This document shows, one piece after another, positions 1 through 6,856 of a stretch of DNA of 13,341 nt. The first letter of the stretch is position 1. Every line of letters starts with the position of its first letter. The translations under genes were made by a program, and so were the position numbers. The DNA is taken from assembly GCA_900553965.1 (NCBI GenBank), contig USFX01000058.1, positions 1 to 13,341 on the forward strand, written 5' to 3'. The notes beneath the pieces were generated by a model. It made no database searches. It was given only the letters and a program-made list of their open reading frames with translations, and was not told where the DNA came from. The stretch comes from an uncultured Prevotella sp. GTDB taxonomy: Bacteria > Bacteroidota > Bacteroidia > Bacteroidales > Bacteroidaceae.

Positions 1-12
1 CGGCGGCAGCAA

Positions 13-60
13 ATTCTTCATTCTTCACTCTTCATTCTTCATTCTTCATTCTTCACTTTT
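13..60. repeat. Heptanucleotide tandem repeat (ATTCTTC)n
   Basis: Six consecutive 7-nt units run from 13 to 54. Five are ATTCTTC and one (27-33) is ACTCTTC. A partial unit, ACTTTT, follows. The tract is pyrimidine-rich on the + strand and lies just upstream of a promoter. Pyrimidine-rich heptamer repeats occur again inside the uvrA insertion. The repeat may begin to the left of the window. Confidence 0.9.
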
Positions 61-72
61 TCTATTCGTTTA

Positions 73-104
73 TTTGGGTAATTGTTTTTTAATTAGTATA
101 TTTG
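73..104 (+). promoter_or_regulatory. Bacteroidota-type promoter (-33 TTTG, -7 TATATTTG)
   Basis: TTTG at 73-76 is followed after exactly 20 nt by TATATTTG at 97-104. This is a full match to the TTTG/TAnnTTTG form used by the primary sigma factor of Bacteroidota. Transcription would start near 111, about 20 nt ahead of the ATG at 132. It is the best-formed promoter in the left part of the window, yet it drives only a broken gene. Confidence 0.7.
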
Positions 105-131
105 CAACATATTCATTTAAAGCCTTGAGCT

Positions 132-509
132 ATGGGTGATATTTTATTTGATAGAGAAAAAGGAATCGGTCAAGATATTGGCAATGCAGATGTCGCAAAG
201 GGCTTAAACAAGCCTTTTGTGTTGTCCGATGTGTCAAAGGAAGAACTTTCTAAAAGGCGGATTCCAATATATTCATATTTGCTGTAATGTTAGAAAGTGC
301 ATACCCCTTTTACCATATAATGAAAGTACCGGTATAGAGTCTATTCAAAATTGATGGCGACATATTTCAGTAATAAGCACTTTTATCACAAAGAGAATAT
401 TGAGAAAAGTGCATATATGCTGATAAACAATGATGCACTCAAAGCAAATGAAAATCTGATAAGTCAGATTGAGGATTTCTTCTCCAATCAGTATGACTAT
501 TTTGAATGA
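132..509 (+). pseudogene. Frameshifted small gene, unknown function
   Basis: I do not recognise this gene. From ATG 132 a frame runs 51 codons (MGDILFDREKGIGQ...) to TAA 285-287. A second frame, open from 254 to TAG 335-337, reads as plausible protein containing MLESAYPFYHIMKVPV. It would join the first if the A-run at 252-255 gained one A. The original frame is then open again from 324, with an ATG at 354, through ...SNQYDYFE to TGA 507-509. Joined across both lesions the product would be about 125 residues, soluble, with no signal peptide. The stretch is clearly more AT-rich than uvrA and uses different codons, suggesting acquired DNA that is decaying. The alternative is two independent 51-codon ORFs (132-287 and 354-509). 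The frameshift reading is inference; the positions of stops and open frames are seen directly. Confidence 0.45.
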
Positions 510-609
510 CTGGTAACATACCGCACGGACTTTGCCTGTTACTGATTTTCACTTTCCTGCTTCTTCCATATTTATTGCCTCAGCGATGCAGAAATCGGAA
601 TTTTCTGTG

Positions 610-617
610 TAACTTTG
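610..617 (+). promoter_or_regulatory. Promoter -7 element TAACTTTG
   Basis: TAACTTTG matches TAnnTTTG and is followed by GCAC, the usual Bacteroidota context. No TTTG is seen at the expected -33 distance. It lies 24 nt before ATG 641. Because it falls inside the longer open frame that begins at 506, it argues that translation starts at 641 or 650 rather than 506. Confidence 0.6.
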
Positions 618-640
618 CACGTTACATATATGATAATGGT

Positions 641-1330
641 ATGAATCTTATGAGAACAAAACTTATAATGGCCGTCGTGATGGTCATGATGATGCCCGTC
701 GCGATGCTGGCTGACTTCACGCCCACGGCCTACTATACCGTCGACGGAGAGCAGCGTGAGGAGACTGAGGCCATCGACGATGCCCAGGCCCCGCTGCGGG
801 TGACGTTCCGGGCCAATCCGTCGGCTATCGACGAGGGCACGGTTCCGTCGTATGAATGGCGGTTTGTCAAGGACGGAAGCCGTGACGCCTACATCGTGAG
901 ATATGAGGAGAATACGGATTTTGAGTTCATGGAGTCAGGTACGACCAACGTGTCGCTCTACGTCAGCTATGGCGGCGACGAAGAGCCGGAGCTGATTTCG
1001 ACAATCCGTATCAGTATCAGTACGAGCGTGCTGGAGATGCCCAACGCCTTCTCGCCGAACGGCGACGGCGTGAACGACATCTACAAGGCCAAGGACACAC
1101 ACAAGAGCATCGTCGAGTTCAAGGCCTACATCTTCAACCGCTGGGGACAGAAGCTTTATGAGTGGAGCGACATCAACAGCGGATGGGACGGCACCTACCA
1201 TGGCTCGCCGGTGAAGGACGGCGTCTATTATGTGCTGGTCAAGGCCAAGGGAGCCGACGGACGGGAGTATAACATAAAGCGCGACGTGAACGTCCTGAGA
1301 GACTACATCGAAGAAGGGGAAGGCTTCTGA
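641..1330 (+). CDS. Exported protein with gliding-motility-associated (T9SS type B) C-terminal domain
   Basis: This is a 229-residue secreted protein. Residues 1-24 form a signal peptide (basic start, then a methionine- and valine-rich hydrophobic core ending AMLA). Residues 26-128 are a beta-rich, PKD/Ig-like segment (TVDGE, YEWRF, TTNVSLYV). Residues 130-222 match the CHU_C/TIGR04131-type domain: PNAFSPNGDGVNDIY at 134-148, FNRWGQKLYEW at 165-175, GWDGTYHG at 181-188, then KDGVYYVLV. This domain directs export by the type IX secretion system and usually ends a much larger adhesin, so this is a minimal version. The frame is open from 506, but the TAACTTTG element at 610-617 and the signal peptide favour the start at 641 (or 650). 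It stops 5 bp before uvrA, so the two are probably cotranscribed. The domain call is firm; the cellular role is unknown. Confidence 0.85.
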   Translation: MNLMRTKLIMAVVMVMMMPVAMLADFTPTAYYTVDGEQREETEAIDDAQAPLRVTFRANPSAIDEGTVPSYEWRFVKDGSRDAYIVRYEENTDFEFMESGTTNVSLYVSYGGDEEPELISTIRISISTSVLEMPNAFSPNGDGVNDIYKAKDTHKSIVEFKAYIFNRWGQKLYEWSDINSGWDGTYHGSPVKDGVYYVLVKAKGADGREYNIKRDVNVLRDYIEEGEGF

Positions 1331-1335
1331 CGCGC

Positions 1336-4300
1336 ATGGATGATGAAAATGAAGATTTGTTGTTCGGGAAAACATTAAGAAAAACGATGCAGAGAGAAGA
1401 CGAAAAGATAAACGTATGGGGTGCGCGGGTGCACAATCTTAAGAACATAGACGTGGAGATTCCACGCAACAGCCTGACGGTCATCACCGGTCTGTCCGGT
1501 TCCGGAAAGTCGTCGCTGGCTTTCGACACCATCTTCGCCGAGGGACAGCGGCGCTATATCGAGACATTTTCGGCATACGCCCGCAATTTCCTCGGCGGTA
1601 TGGAGCGTCCCGATGTGGACAAGATCACGGGACTCAGTCCGGTGATAAGCATCGAGCAGAAGACCACAAACAAGAATCCGCGCTCAACCGTGGGCACGAC
1701 GACCGAGATATACGACTTCATGCGTCTGCTCTTCGCCCGCGCTGGCCGTGCCTATAGCTACGCCACGGGCGAGGAAATGGTGAAATATACCGAGGAGCGC
1801 GTGCTCGAAATGATAACCGACGACTATGCCGGCCACAAGATTTTCATACTCGCCCCGCTCGTGCGCAGCCGTAAGGGCCACTACCGCGAGCTGTTCGAGA
1901 GCATGCGTAAGAAGGGCTATCTCTATGTCCGCGTCGACGGTGAGGTGAAAGAGATTACGCGCGGCATGAAGACCGACCGCTATAAGAACCACGACATCGA
2001 GGTGGTCATCGACAAGATGGAGGTGCTGCCGCGTGACAAGGACGACGAGCGTCTGAAGAAGACCGTGGCCACGGCCATGAAGCAGGGCGACGGACTGATA
2101 ATGATACTGGACAAGGAGACGGGCGTGGCGAAGTATTTCTCAAAGCGTCTGATGTGCCCCACGACGGGCATATCCTACAGCGACCCGGCTCCGAACAACT
2201 TCTCGTTCAACTCGCCGCAGGGTGCCTGTCCGCACTGCAAGGGCCTCGGGCAGATTAACGAGATTGACCTCAACAAGGTCATCCCCGACCGGCGGCTGAG
2301 TATCCACGCCGGAGCGATTGTCCCATTAGGAAAATACAAGAACCAGATGGTCTTCTGGCAGATTGACGCTATACTGAAGAAGTATGACTGCGACCTGAAG
2401 ACGCCCGTCAGCGACATACCTAACGAGGCGATGAGCGAGATTCTCTACGGTTCGCTGGAGAACGTGCGCATCGACAAGGACCTCGTGAAGACGTCAAGCG
2501 ACTATTTCGTCGCGTTCGACGGCGTGGTGAAATATCTGCGCACGGTTATCGACAGTGACGACTCGGCAACGGTTCAGAAGTGGGCCGACCAGTTCATGGC
2601 CGTCTGCCAGTGCCCCGAGTGCCACGGACGGCGGCTCAACCGCGAGGCTCTTTCATACCGCGTGTGGGACAAGAACATCGCCGAATTGGCCGACATGGAC
2701 ATCGCCGAGCTACGCGAATGGCTCGACCACGTGGAGGAACACCTCGACAATCAGCAGCGTCAGATTGCCGAAGAGATACTGAAAGAGATACGTACGCGCG
2801 TCGACTTCCTGCTCGAAGTGGGTCTCGACTACCTGTCGCTCAACCGTCAGTCGGCCACGCTGTCGGGCGGTGAGAGCCAGCGCATACGTCTTGCGACGCA
2901 GATCGGGTCGCAGCTCGTCAACGTTCTCTACATCCTCGACGAGCCGAGCATCGGTCTTCATCAGCGCGACAACGAACGCCTGATACGCTCCCTGAAAGAG
3001 CTGCGCGACATCGGCAATACCGTCATCGTCGTCGAGCACGACAAGGATATGATGCTCGCCGCCGACTGGCTCATCGACATCGGTCCGAAAGCAGGACGCA
3101 AAGGCGGTGAGGTGGTGTATCAGGGAGCGCCGCCGGCCCAGCTGTCAGCTCCGGCCCCCCTTGCATCCCCCCAAGGGGAGGAGGCCTGCGGATTGAACGA
3201 TGCGGGAGAGAACATTGTGAAAGAGGCGGAAGAAGACAGTTTGAAAGAGGCAGAAGAAGGCTGTTTGAAAGGGGCGGAAGAAACTCATAATGTGGGTGGG
3301 GAAGAACGCATTTCTCCCTCCTCCCTCCTCGCTTCTCCCTCCTCTAAGACACACCGGTCATCCCCCCTTGGGGGGGACAGAGGGGGGCTTTCCCTCACCA
3401 TCCCATATATCACCGGCCAGACTAAAATCGCCGTCCCCACGACGCGGCGCCCGGGCAGCGGCAAGAGCCTGTGGATTCGCGGCGCGTCGGGCAACAACCT
3501 GAAGCACGTGGACGTCGAGTTTCCCCTCGGCAAGCTGATTGTCGTGACGGGCGTGAGCGGCTCGGGCAAGTCAACGCTCGTAAACGAGACGCTCCAGCCC
3601 ATCCTCTCGCAGCACTTCTACCGTTCGCTGAAGAAGCCGATGGCCTACGACGCCATCGAGGGATTGGAGCATATTGACAAGGTTGTCAACGTCGACCAGA
3701 GCCCGTTGGGCCGCACGCCGCGCTCAAATCCTGCCACATATACTGGCGTGTTCAGCGACATACGCTCTCTCTTTGTCAATCTACCCGAGGCGAAGATACG
3801 CGGATATAAGCCCGGCCGCTTCTCGTTCAACGTGAAAGGCGGTCGCTGCGAGGCTTGCGGAGGCAACGGTTATAAGACAATAGAGATGAACTTCCTGCCC
3901 GATGTGATGGTTCCATGCGAGGTTTGCCACGGCAAGCGATACAACCGCGAGACGCTTGAAGTGCGATACAAGGGCAAGAGCATTGCCGACGTGCTCGACA
4001 TGACGATCAATCAGGCCGTGGAGTTCTTCGAGAACGTGCCCGACATACTGCGCAAGATAAAGACCATCCAGGACGTCGGCCTCGGCTATATCAAGCTCGG
4101 ACAGCCCTCCACGACACTCTCGGGAGGCGAGAGCCAGCGCGTGAAGCTGGCCACGGAACTGAGCAAGAAGGACACCGGCCGCACGCTCTACATCCTTGAC
4201 GAGCCTACCACAGGACTCCACTTCGAGGACATCCGCATACTGATGGAGGTGATAGGCCGTCTCGTCGACCGCGGCAACACGGTGATAATCATTGAGCACA

Positions 4301-4455
4301 ACCTCGACGTCATCAAGCTGGCCGATCACATCATCGACATGGGACCCGAGGGCGGACGCGGCGGTGGAGAGGTGCTGTCGACGGGAACGCCCGAGGAGGT
4401 GGCCGAAAGCACGAAGGGATATACCCCGCGGTTCCTTAAGGCGGAGCTGGAATAG
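1336..4455 (+). CDS. uvrA: UvrA, excinuclease ABC subunit A, with an in-frame linker insertion
   Basis: UvrA is the damage-sensing ATPase of nucleotide excision repair. It acts as a dimer with UvrB on DNA and hands lesions to UvrB/UvrC. Half I has Walker A GLSGSGKSS (52-60), ABC signature LSGGESQRIRLA (509-520) and Walker B ILDEPSIGLH (533-542). Half II has Walker A GVSGSGKST (739-747), signature LSGGESQRVKLA (from 928) and Walker B ILDEPTTGLH (from 953). The C-terminal zinc finger is intact (C838, C841, C861, C864). The finger in half I keeps C274, C298 and C301 but reads CPTTG where other UvrA proteins have CxxC. At 1039 residues it is about 80-100 longer than usual; residues about 605-685 are a repetitive insertion between the two halves. 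A GGGGAAGG stretch at 1317-1324 precedes ATG 1336. A shorter start at 1387 (MQREDEKINV) would fit relatives equally well. Confidence 0.97.
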   Translation: MDDENEDLLFGKTLRKTMQREDEKINVWGARVHNLKNIDVEIPRNSLTVITGLSGSGKSSLAFDTIFAEGQRRYIETFSAYARNFLGGMERPDVDKITGLSPVISIEQKTTNKNPRSTVGTTTEIYDFMRLLFARAGRAYSYATGEEMVKYTEERVLEMITDDYAGHKIFILAPLVRSRKGHYRELFESMRKKGYLYVRVDGEVKEITRGMKTDRYKNHDIEVVIDKMEVLPRDKDDERLKKTVATAMKQGDGLIMILDKETGVAKYFSKRLMCPTTGISYSDPAPNNFSFNSPQGACPHCKGLGQINEIDLNKVIPDRRLSIHAGAIVPLGKYKNQMVFWQIDAILKKYDCDLKTPVSDIPNEAMSEILYGSLENVRIDKDLVKTSSDYFVAFDGVVKYLRTVIDSDDSATVQKWADQFMAVCQCPECHGRRLNREALSYRVWDKNIAELADMDIAELREWLDHVEEHLDNQQRQIAEEILKEIRTRVDFLLEVGLDYLSLNRQSATLSGGESQRIRLATQIGSQLVNVLYILDEPSIGLHQRDNERLIRSLKELRDIGNTVIVVEHDKDMMLAADWLIDIGPKAGRKGGEVVYQGAPPAQLSAPAPLASPQGEEACGLNDAGENIVKEAEEDSLKEAEEGCLKGAEETHNVGGEERISPSSLLASPSSKTHRSSPLGGDRGGLSLTIPYITGQTKIAVPTTRRPGSGKSLWIRGASGNNLKHVDVEFPLGKLIVVTGVSGSGKSTLVNETLQPILSQHFYRSLKKPMAYDAIEGLEHIDKVVNVDQSPLGRTPRSNPATYTGVFSDIRSLFVNLPEAKIRGYKPGRFSFNVKGGRCEACGGNGYKTIEMNFLPDVMVPCEVCHGKRYNRETLEVRYKGKSIADVLDMTINQAVEFFENVPDILRKIKTIQDVGLGYIKLGQPSTTLSGGESQRVKLATELSKKDTGRTLYILDEPTTGLHFEDIRILMEVIGRLVDRGNTVIIIEHNLDVIKLADHIIDMGPEGGRGGGEVLSTGTPEEVAESTKGYTPRFLKAELE
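3217..3288 (+). repeat. Three tandem 24-bp units in the uvrA insertion
   Basis: Three back-to-back 24-bp units lie at 3217-3240, 3241-3264 and 3265-3288. They are in phase with the reading frame and encode VKEAEEDS, LKEAEEGC and LKGAEETH. The shared core is TGAAAGRGGCRGAAGAA. The unit length is a whole number of codons, so copy number could change without breaking uvrA. Confidence 0.85.
3314..3341. repeat. Pyrimidine heptamer tract in the uvrA insertion
   Basis: CTCCCTC at 3314-3320, CTCCCTC at 3321-3327, CTCGCTT at 3328-3334 and CTCCCTC at 3335-3341 form four heptamer units. The 7-nt period and pyrimidine strand bias echo the ATTCTTC repeat at the left edge of the window. The tract codes for serine, proline and leucine in UvrA. 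Confidence 0.7.
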
Positions 4456-4462
4456 AAGATTA

Positions 4463-4474
4463 TGATGTACATCA
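4463..4474. promoter_or_regulatory. 12-bp perfect palindrome upstream of the AraC-type regulator
   Basis: TGATGTACATCA is a perfect 12-bp palindrome in the 61-bp gap between uvrA and the regulator, 42 nt before ATG 4517. Overlapping it, CATCACATACTGAT (4470-4483) recurs with 12 of 14 matches as CATCACATACCGAC at 4524-4537, just inside the coding start. No TAnnTTTG promoter is visible in the gap, so the regulator may be read through from uvrA or use a weak promoter. An operator role is only a suggestion. Confidence 0.3.
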
Positions 4475-4516
4475 CATACTGATAAAAGGCAGATTCTAAC
4501 ATAATCACCGACATTT

Positions 4517-6727
4517 ATGTCCGCATCACATACCGACATACGTCTGTTCCGAAGCATTGTCATCGCCATCCTCATGTTTCACATAATGATAGCGGAGGCA
4601 GGCGACACTATCGATATACTCCAGCCCACACGCGACCTCATGCCGCTGGTGGGCACAAGAACAATGATGCAGGACAGCGAGGGATATGTATGGTACGGCA
4701 CAGTGGAGGGCGGCCTGTGTCGTGATAACGGCTATCAGATAGACGTGTTCCGCAACGACCGACACAATCCGCGGCGCATCGGACAGAGCAGCGGCATACT
4801 GTCGATGTGCGAGGATGCCGGCGGCAACATCATTTTCGGCACGCGGAAAAATATCTTTGTGCTTGACAAACGGGACTATTCTATCCGCCAACTGGACAAG
4901 AACATTCCCGACGGACGTGTGGCCGTGGTGAGTTGTGACGCCAACGGCATCATCACAGCCGAGACGTCAAACGGCAGCTACACATTTGACCGAAACTATC
5001 GGCTCATCGGAAAGACCGGACCGGGCCGGCTGGTGTTCACCGAGCTGACATGCGGCTTCACGGACCGGTACGGCAATGAATGGACCGGCGGCATAAACAT
5101 GGAGAACCGCATCCGCGTGAATGACGGCGGAGGTATGGAGAAGACAACGCCCGTCGAGTTGCCCACGATGCTCGCCAACATACGCCCAGACTTTATTGAG
5201 GATGGCGGCGGATACATCGGCCACACGAACACGGACGTGTTTTGGACGAAGACGATTGAGGCGCGGCCAAAAGAGTGGCACAAGATGCTGACCGCAGGGA
5301 CGCGCATCGGCTGCTTGGCCGTGAGCCGTGGTGGGTGGCTATACATTGGCGACGAAACGGGACTGTACAGATGCCGGTATGCCCGCGGCAATGTTGAAGG
5401 CCAGGTCGTAGCTGTCACCAAAGCGCTGGGAAACATCCGCAAGATGGTGGCGGCACCCGGCGGTGGGATATACTTCATCACGTCACACTGTGAACTGGCA
5501 TATTGCGGTGATGACGGAAAACCAGTCGTAATACAGCGCGGCACGGAAAGCAAAGCGCTGGCCGTGGCTCCAGACGGCACGGTGTGGACGACAGACTGGC
5601 TGGGCAACGTCTTCCGTTACGACCGGAAATATCGGAAGCTCGTTGACATCCCCGACGCCGGCATTGAGTCAGGCGATCCGGTGAACGCCATGACATGCGA
5701 CAGCAAAGGCAACCTGTGGCTCGTTACCGACAAGATGATAAAGGAGTATACCATCGACGACCGTCAACGTACAATGCACTGCAGCAACCGTCACATCGGT
5801 GTGAGCCAGTTTCTTGACGTCAGTAGCGACGACGTCAGTATTATCGTGACATGTTCCGAGGCCCGTATGGTCATTAATCCGGAGTACAGCACAAACACTC
5901 CACATAGTCTGGCACTGACAGCGGCGAGCATAGACGGGAAAATGACATATTCTCTTCGTGATAACGAAATAACGATACCTTCCAATTCCAGCATTGTGGA
6001 ATTGTTCTTTTCAACATTCAATCATGTCAATGCCCGCAGTGTAAGGTTTGCCTATCGCATGGACGGAGGGGCATGGCAACACCTTGACGCCGGTAACAAT
6101 CACATCACTTTTGTCAATCTCCACAAAGGCCGCTACGCCGTAGAGGTGCGTGCCACCGACGCCGACGGATTCTTCCGCGACGAGACATTGCACGTAAGCC
6201 TCAACCGGCTGCCCGCATGGTGGGAGACGTGGTGGGCATGCCTTATATATATAGTGATGTCTGTGGCCGCGGTGGTGACGGTCGACCGCATGGTGCAACG
6301 ATACAAGGCGGCCAAACGCAAGGTGGCCGAACTTCAGGCACGCCTCGACGAATATCTGCGGAAGGAGGACGCCGATATTGACAAGGTGGCTGAACAGATA
6401 ACCGACAACACGGCCGACCGCGAGTTCATCGAGCGTGCTGTGACCATCGTTGAGGCTAACATGGGCAACAATGCTCTCGATATCGACATGTTATGTGCGG
6501 AGATGGCCATGAGCCGGTCAAGCATGTACCGCAAGTTTGCTGACATCACAGGCCAGAAGCCAACCGAGTTCGTACGTTCCATACGCCTCCGTAGGGCCGC
6601 TGAGCTTATAAAGGCGGGCGACTGCACGATATCAGAAATAGCATATACGTGCGGCTTCTCGTCGCCGAGCTATTTCAACCGCCGTTTCAAGGAGATGTTC
6701 GGCGTATCTCCAACAGAATATCGCTGA
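4517..6727 (+). CDS. Membrane-tethered AraC-family regulator with periplasmic propeller and Y_Y_Y domain
   Basis: Predicted one-component sensor and transcription factor of 736 residues. Residues 1-28 are a signal sequence/anchor (hydrophobic FRSIVIAILMFHIMIAEA). Residues about 40-450 contain roughly eight weak propeller-type repeats (DSEGYVWYGT, DAGGNIIFGT, APDGTVWTTD, DSKGNLWLVT), the sensor type of hybrid two-component systems. Residues about 460-563 resemble a Y_Y_Y domain (FAYRMDGGAWQHL, GRYAVEVRATDADGFF). A membrane segment at about 568-592 begins WWETWWACLIYIV. Residues about 595-630 are a likely coiled-coil linker. Residues 634-736 are the AraC double helix-turn-helix, ending CGFSSPSYFNRRFKEMFGVSPTEYR-like (the segment CGFSSPSYFNRRFKE is clear). 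There is no histidine kinase or receiver domain, and the sensor is about half the usual length. It lies 170 bp upstream of a glycosidase-like gene whose promoter region carries ordered repeats, its probable target. Confidence 0.88.
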   Translation: MSASHTDIRLFRSIVIAILMFHIMIAEAGDTIDILQPTRDLMPLVGTRTMMQDSEGYVWYGTVEGGLCRDNGYQIDVFRNDRHNPRRIGQSSGILSMCEDAGGNIIFGTRKNIFVLDKRDYSIRQLDKNIPDGRVAVVSCDANGIITAETSNGSYTFDRNYRLIGKTGPGRLVFTELTCGFTDRYGNEWTGGINMENRIRVNDGGGMEKTTPVELPTMLANIRPDFIEDGGGYIGHTNTDVFWTKTIEARPKEWHKMLTAGTRIGCLAVSRGGWLYIGDETGLYRCRYARGNVEGQVVAVTKALGNIRKMVAAPGGGIYFITSHCELAYCGDDGKPVVIQRGTESKALAVAPDGTVWTTDWLGNVFRYDRKYRKLVDIPDAGIESGDPVNAMTCDSKGNLWLVTDKMIKEYTIDDRQRTMHCSNRHIGVSQFLDVSSDDVSIIVTCSEARMVINPEYSTNTPHSLALTAASIDGKMTYSLRDNEITIPSNSSIVELFFSTFNHVNARSVRFAYRMDGGAWQHLDAGNNHITFVNLHKGRYAVEVRATDADGFFRDETLHVSLNRLPAWWETWWACLIYIVMSVAAVVTVDRMVQRYKAAKRKVAELQARLDEYLRKEDADIDKVAEQITDNTADREFIERAVTIVEANMGNNALDIDMLCAEMAMSRSSMYRKFADITGQKPTEFVRSIRLRRAAELIKAGDCTISEIAYTCGFSSPSYFNRRFKEMFGVSPTEYR

Positions 6728-6754
6728 TTATATATAATATCGTTGATTATATAT
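6717..6754. repeat. Two 19-bp AT-rich tandem repeats over the regulator stop codon
   Basis: AATATCGCTGATTATATAT (6717-6735) and AATATCGTTGATTATATAT (6736-6754) differ at one base. A third partial copy, AATATCGTTGA, starts at 6755 and runs into the palindrome that follows. The first copy contains the last codons and the TGA (6725-6727) of the regulator. The array may have grown by duplication of the gene end, and could bind protein or mark an UP-like AT-rich element. Confidence 0.85.
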
Positions 6755-6757
6755 AAT

Positions 6758-6776
6758 ATCGTTGACAGTCAACGAT
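6758..6776. promoter_or_regulatory. 19-bp perfect inverted repeat, candidate operator
   Basis: ATCGTTGACAGTCAACGAT has 9-bp arms that are exact complements around a single A. It joins the AT-rich tandem array to the 21-bp-period repeats. As RNA it would need to open to a 7-bp stem with a 5-nt loop, and no run of T follows, so a protein-binding site is likelier than a terminator. Confidence 0.55.
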
Positions 6777-6778
6777 TT

Positions 6779-6839
6779 GGGAATATAGTTCAAGCCACGG
6801 GGAATATAGTTCAAGCCATTGGGACGATAGTTCAAGTAC
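6779..6839 (+). promoter_or_regulatory. Three direct repeats with 21-bp period, probable activator sites
   Basis: GGGAATATAGTTCAAGCCA occurs exactly at 6779-6797 and 6800-6818, then as the variant GGGACGATAGTTCAAGTAC at 6821-6839. Start-to-start distance is 21 bp both times, two helical turns, so all three copies face the same side of the DNA. AraC-family proteins typically bind direct repeats with this geometry. The third copy ends 17 bp before the -7 element, covering the place of the missing -33 box, as expected for an activator touching polymerase. Binding by the adjacent regulator is inferred from position. Confidence 0.7.
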
Positions 6840-6856
6840 GAAATAGCGGCATTGCG

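Larger units (their letters stand above)
3154..3388. repeat. Palindrome-bounded insertion inside uvrA
   Basis: Two GC-rich arms, 3154-3182 and 3361-3388, are imperfect inverted copies of each other. Both read G, six C, a short variable spacer, six or seven C, AA, then a G-run ending GGA. Each arm also holds its own small inverted repeat (CCCCTT/AAGGGG). They bracket about 180 bp of low-complexity DNA: a 24-bp purine-rich triplicate and a pyrimidine heptamer tract. The protein reads normally on both sides (…GAPPAQLS before, SLTIPYITGQTKI after), so the inserted stretch is about 3148-3390, 243 nt or 81 codons with no stop. It encodes a charged, glycine/proline/serine-rich linker that should be disordered. 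I infer a small non-autonomous repeat that landed in a tolerant linker and kept the frame. No transposase or clear target duplication is visible. Confidence 0.75.

Noticed and set aside
506..640. N-terminal extension of 45 codons on the exported protein upstream of uvrA
   Set aside because: The extension covers a TAACTTTG promoter element at 610-617. A proper signal peptide begins only at 641 or 650, and the upstream bases overlap the end of the broken AT-rich gene.
2155..2238. Incomplete first zinc finger of UvrA considered as a damaging mutation
   Set aside because: Only one cysteine of the first pair is missing (CPTTG), the rest of the protein is intact, and I recall similar wording in other Bacteroidales UvrA proteins. 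It is more likely a lineage feature, although I could not verify this.
3148..3390. uvrA considered split or frameshifted by the insertion
   Set aside because: The insertion is a whole number of codons with no stop, and both ABC halves stay in the same frame with all motifs intact.
3781..4575. 264-codon open frame on the - strand opposite uvrA
   Set aside because: It lies wholly over the conserved second half of uvrA and the start of the next gene. It has no recognisable domain and reflects the codon bias of the opposite strand.
6779..6839. Three regularly spaced repeats considered as a short CRISPR array
   Set aside because: The units are 19 bp at a 21-bp period, leaving only 2-bp gaps and no spacers, and no cas gene is present. 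Operator geometry fits better.
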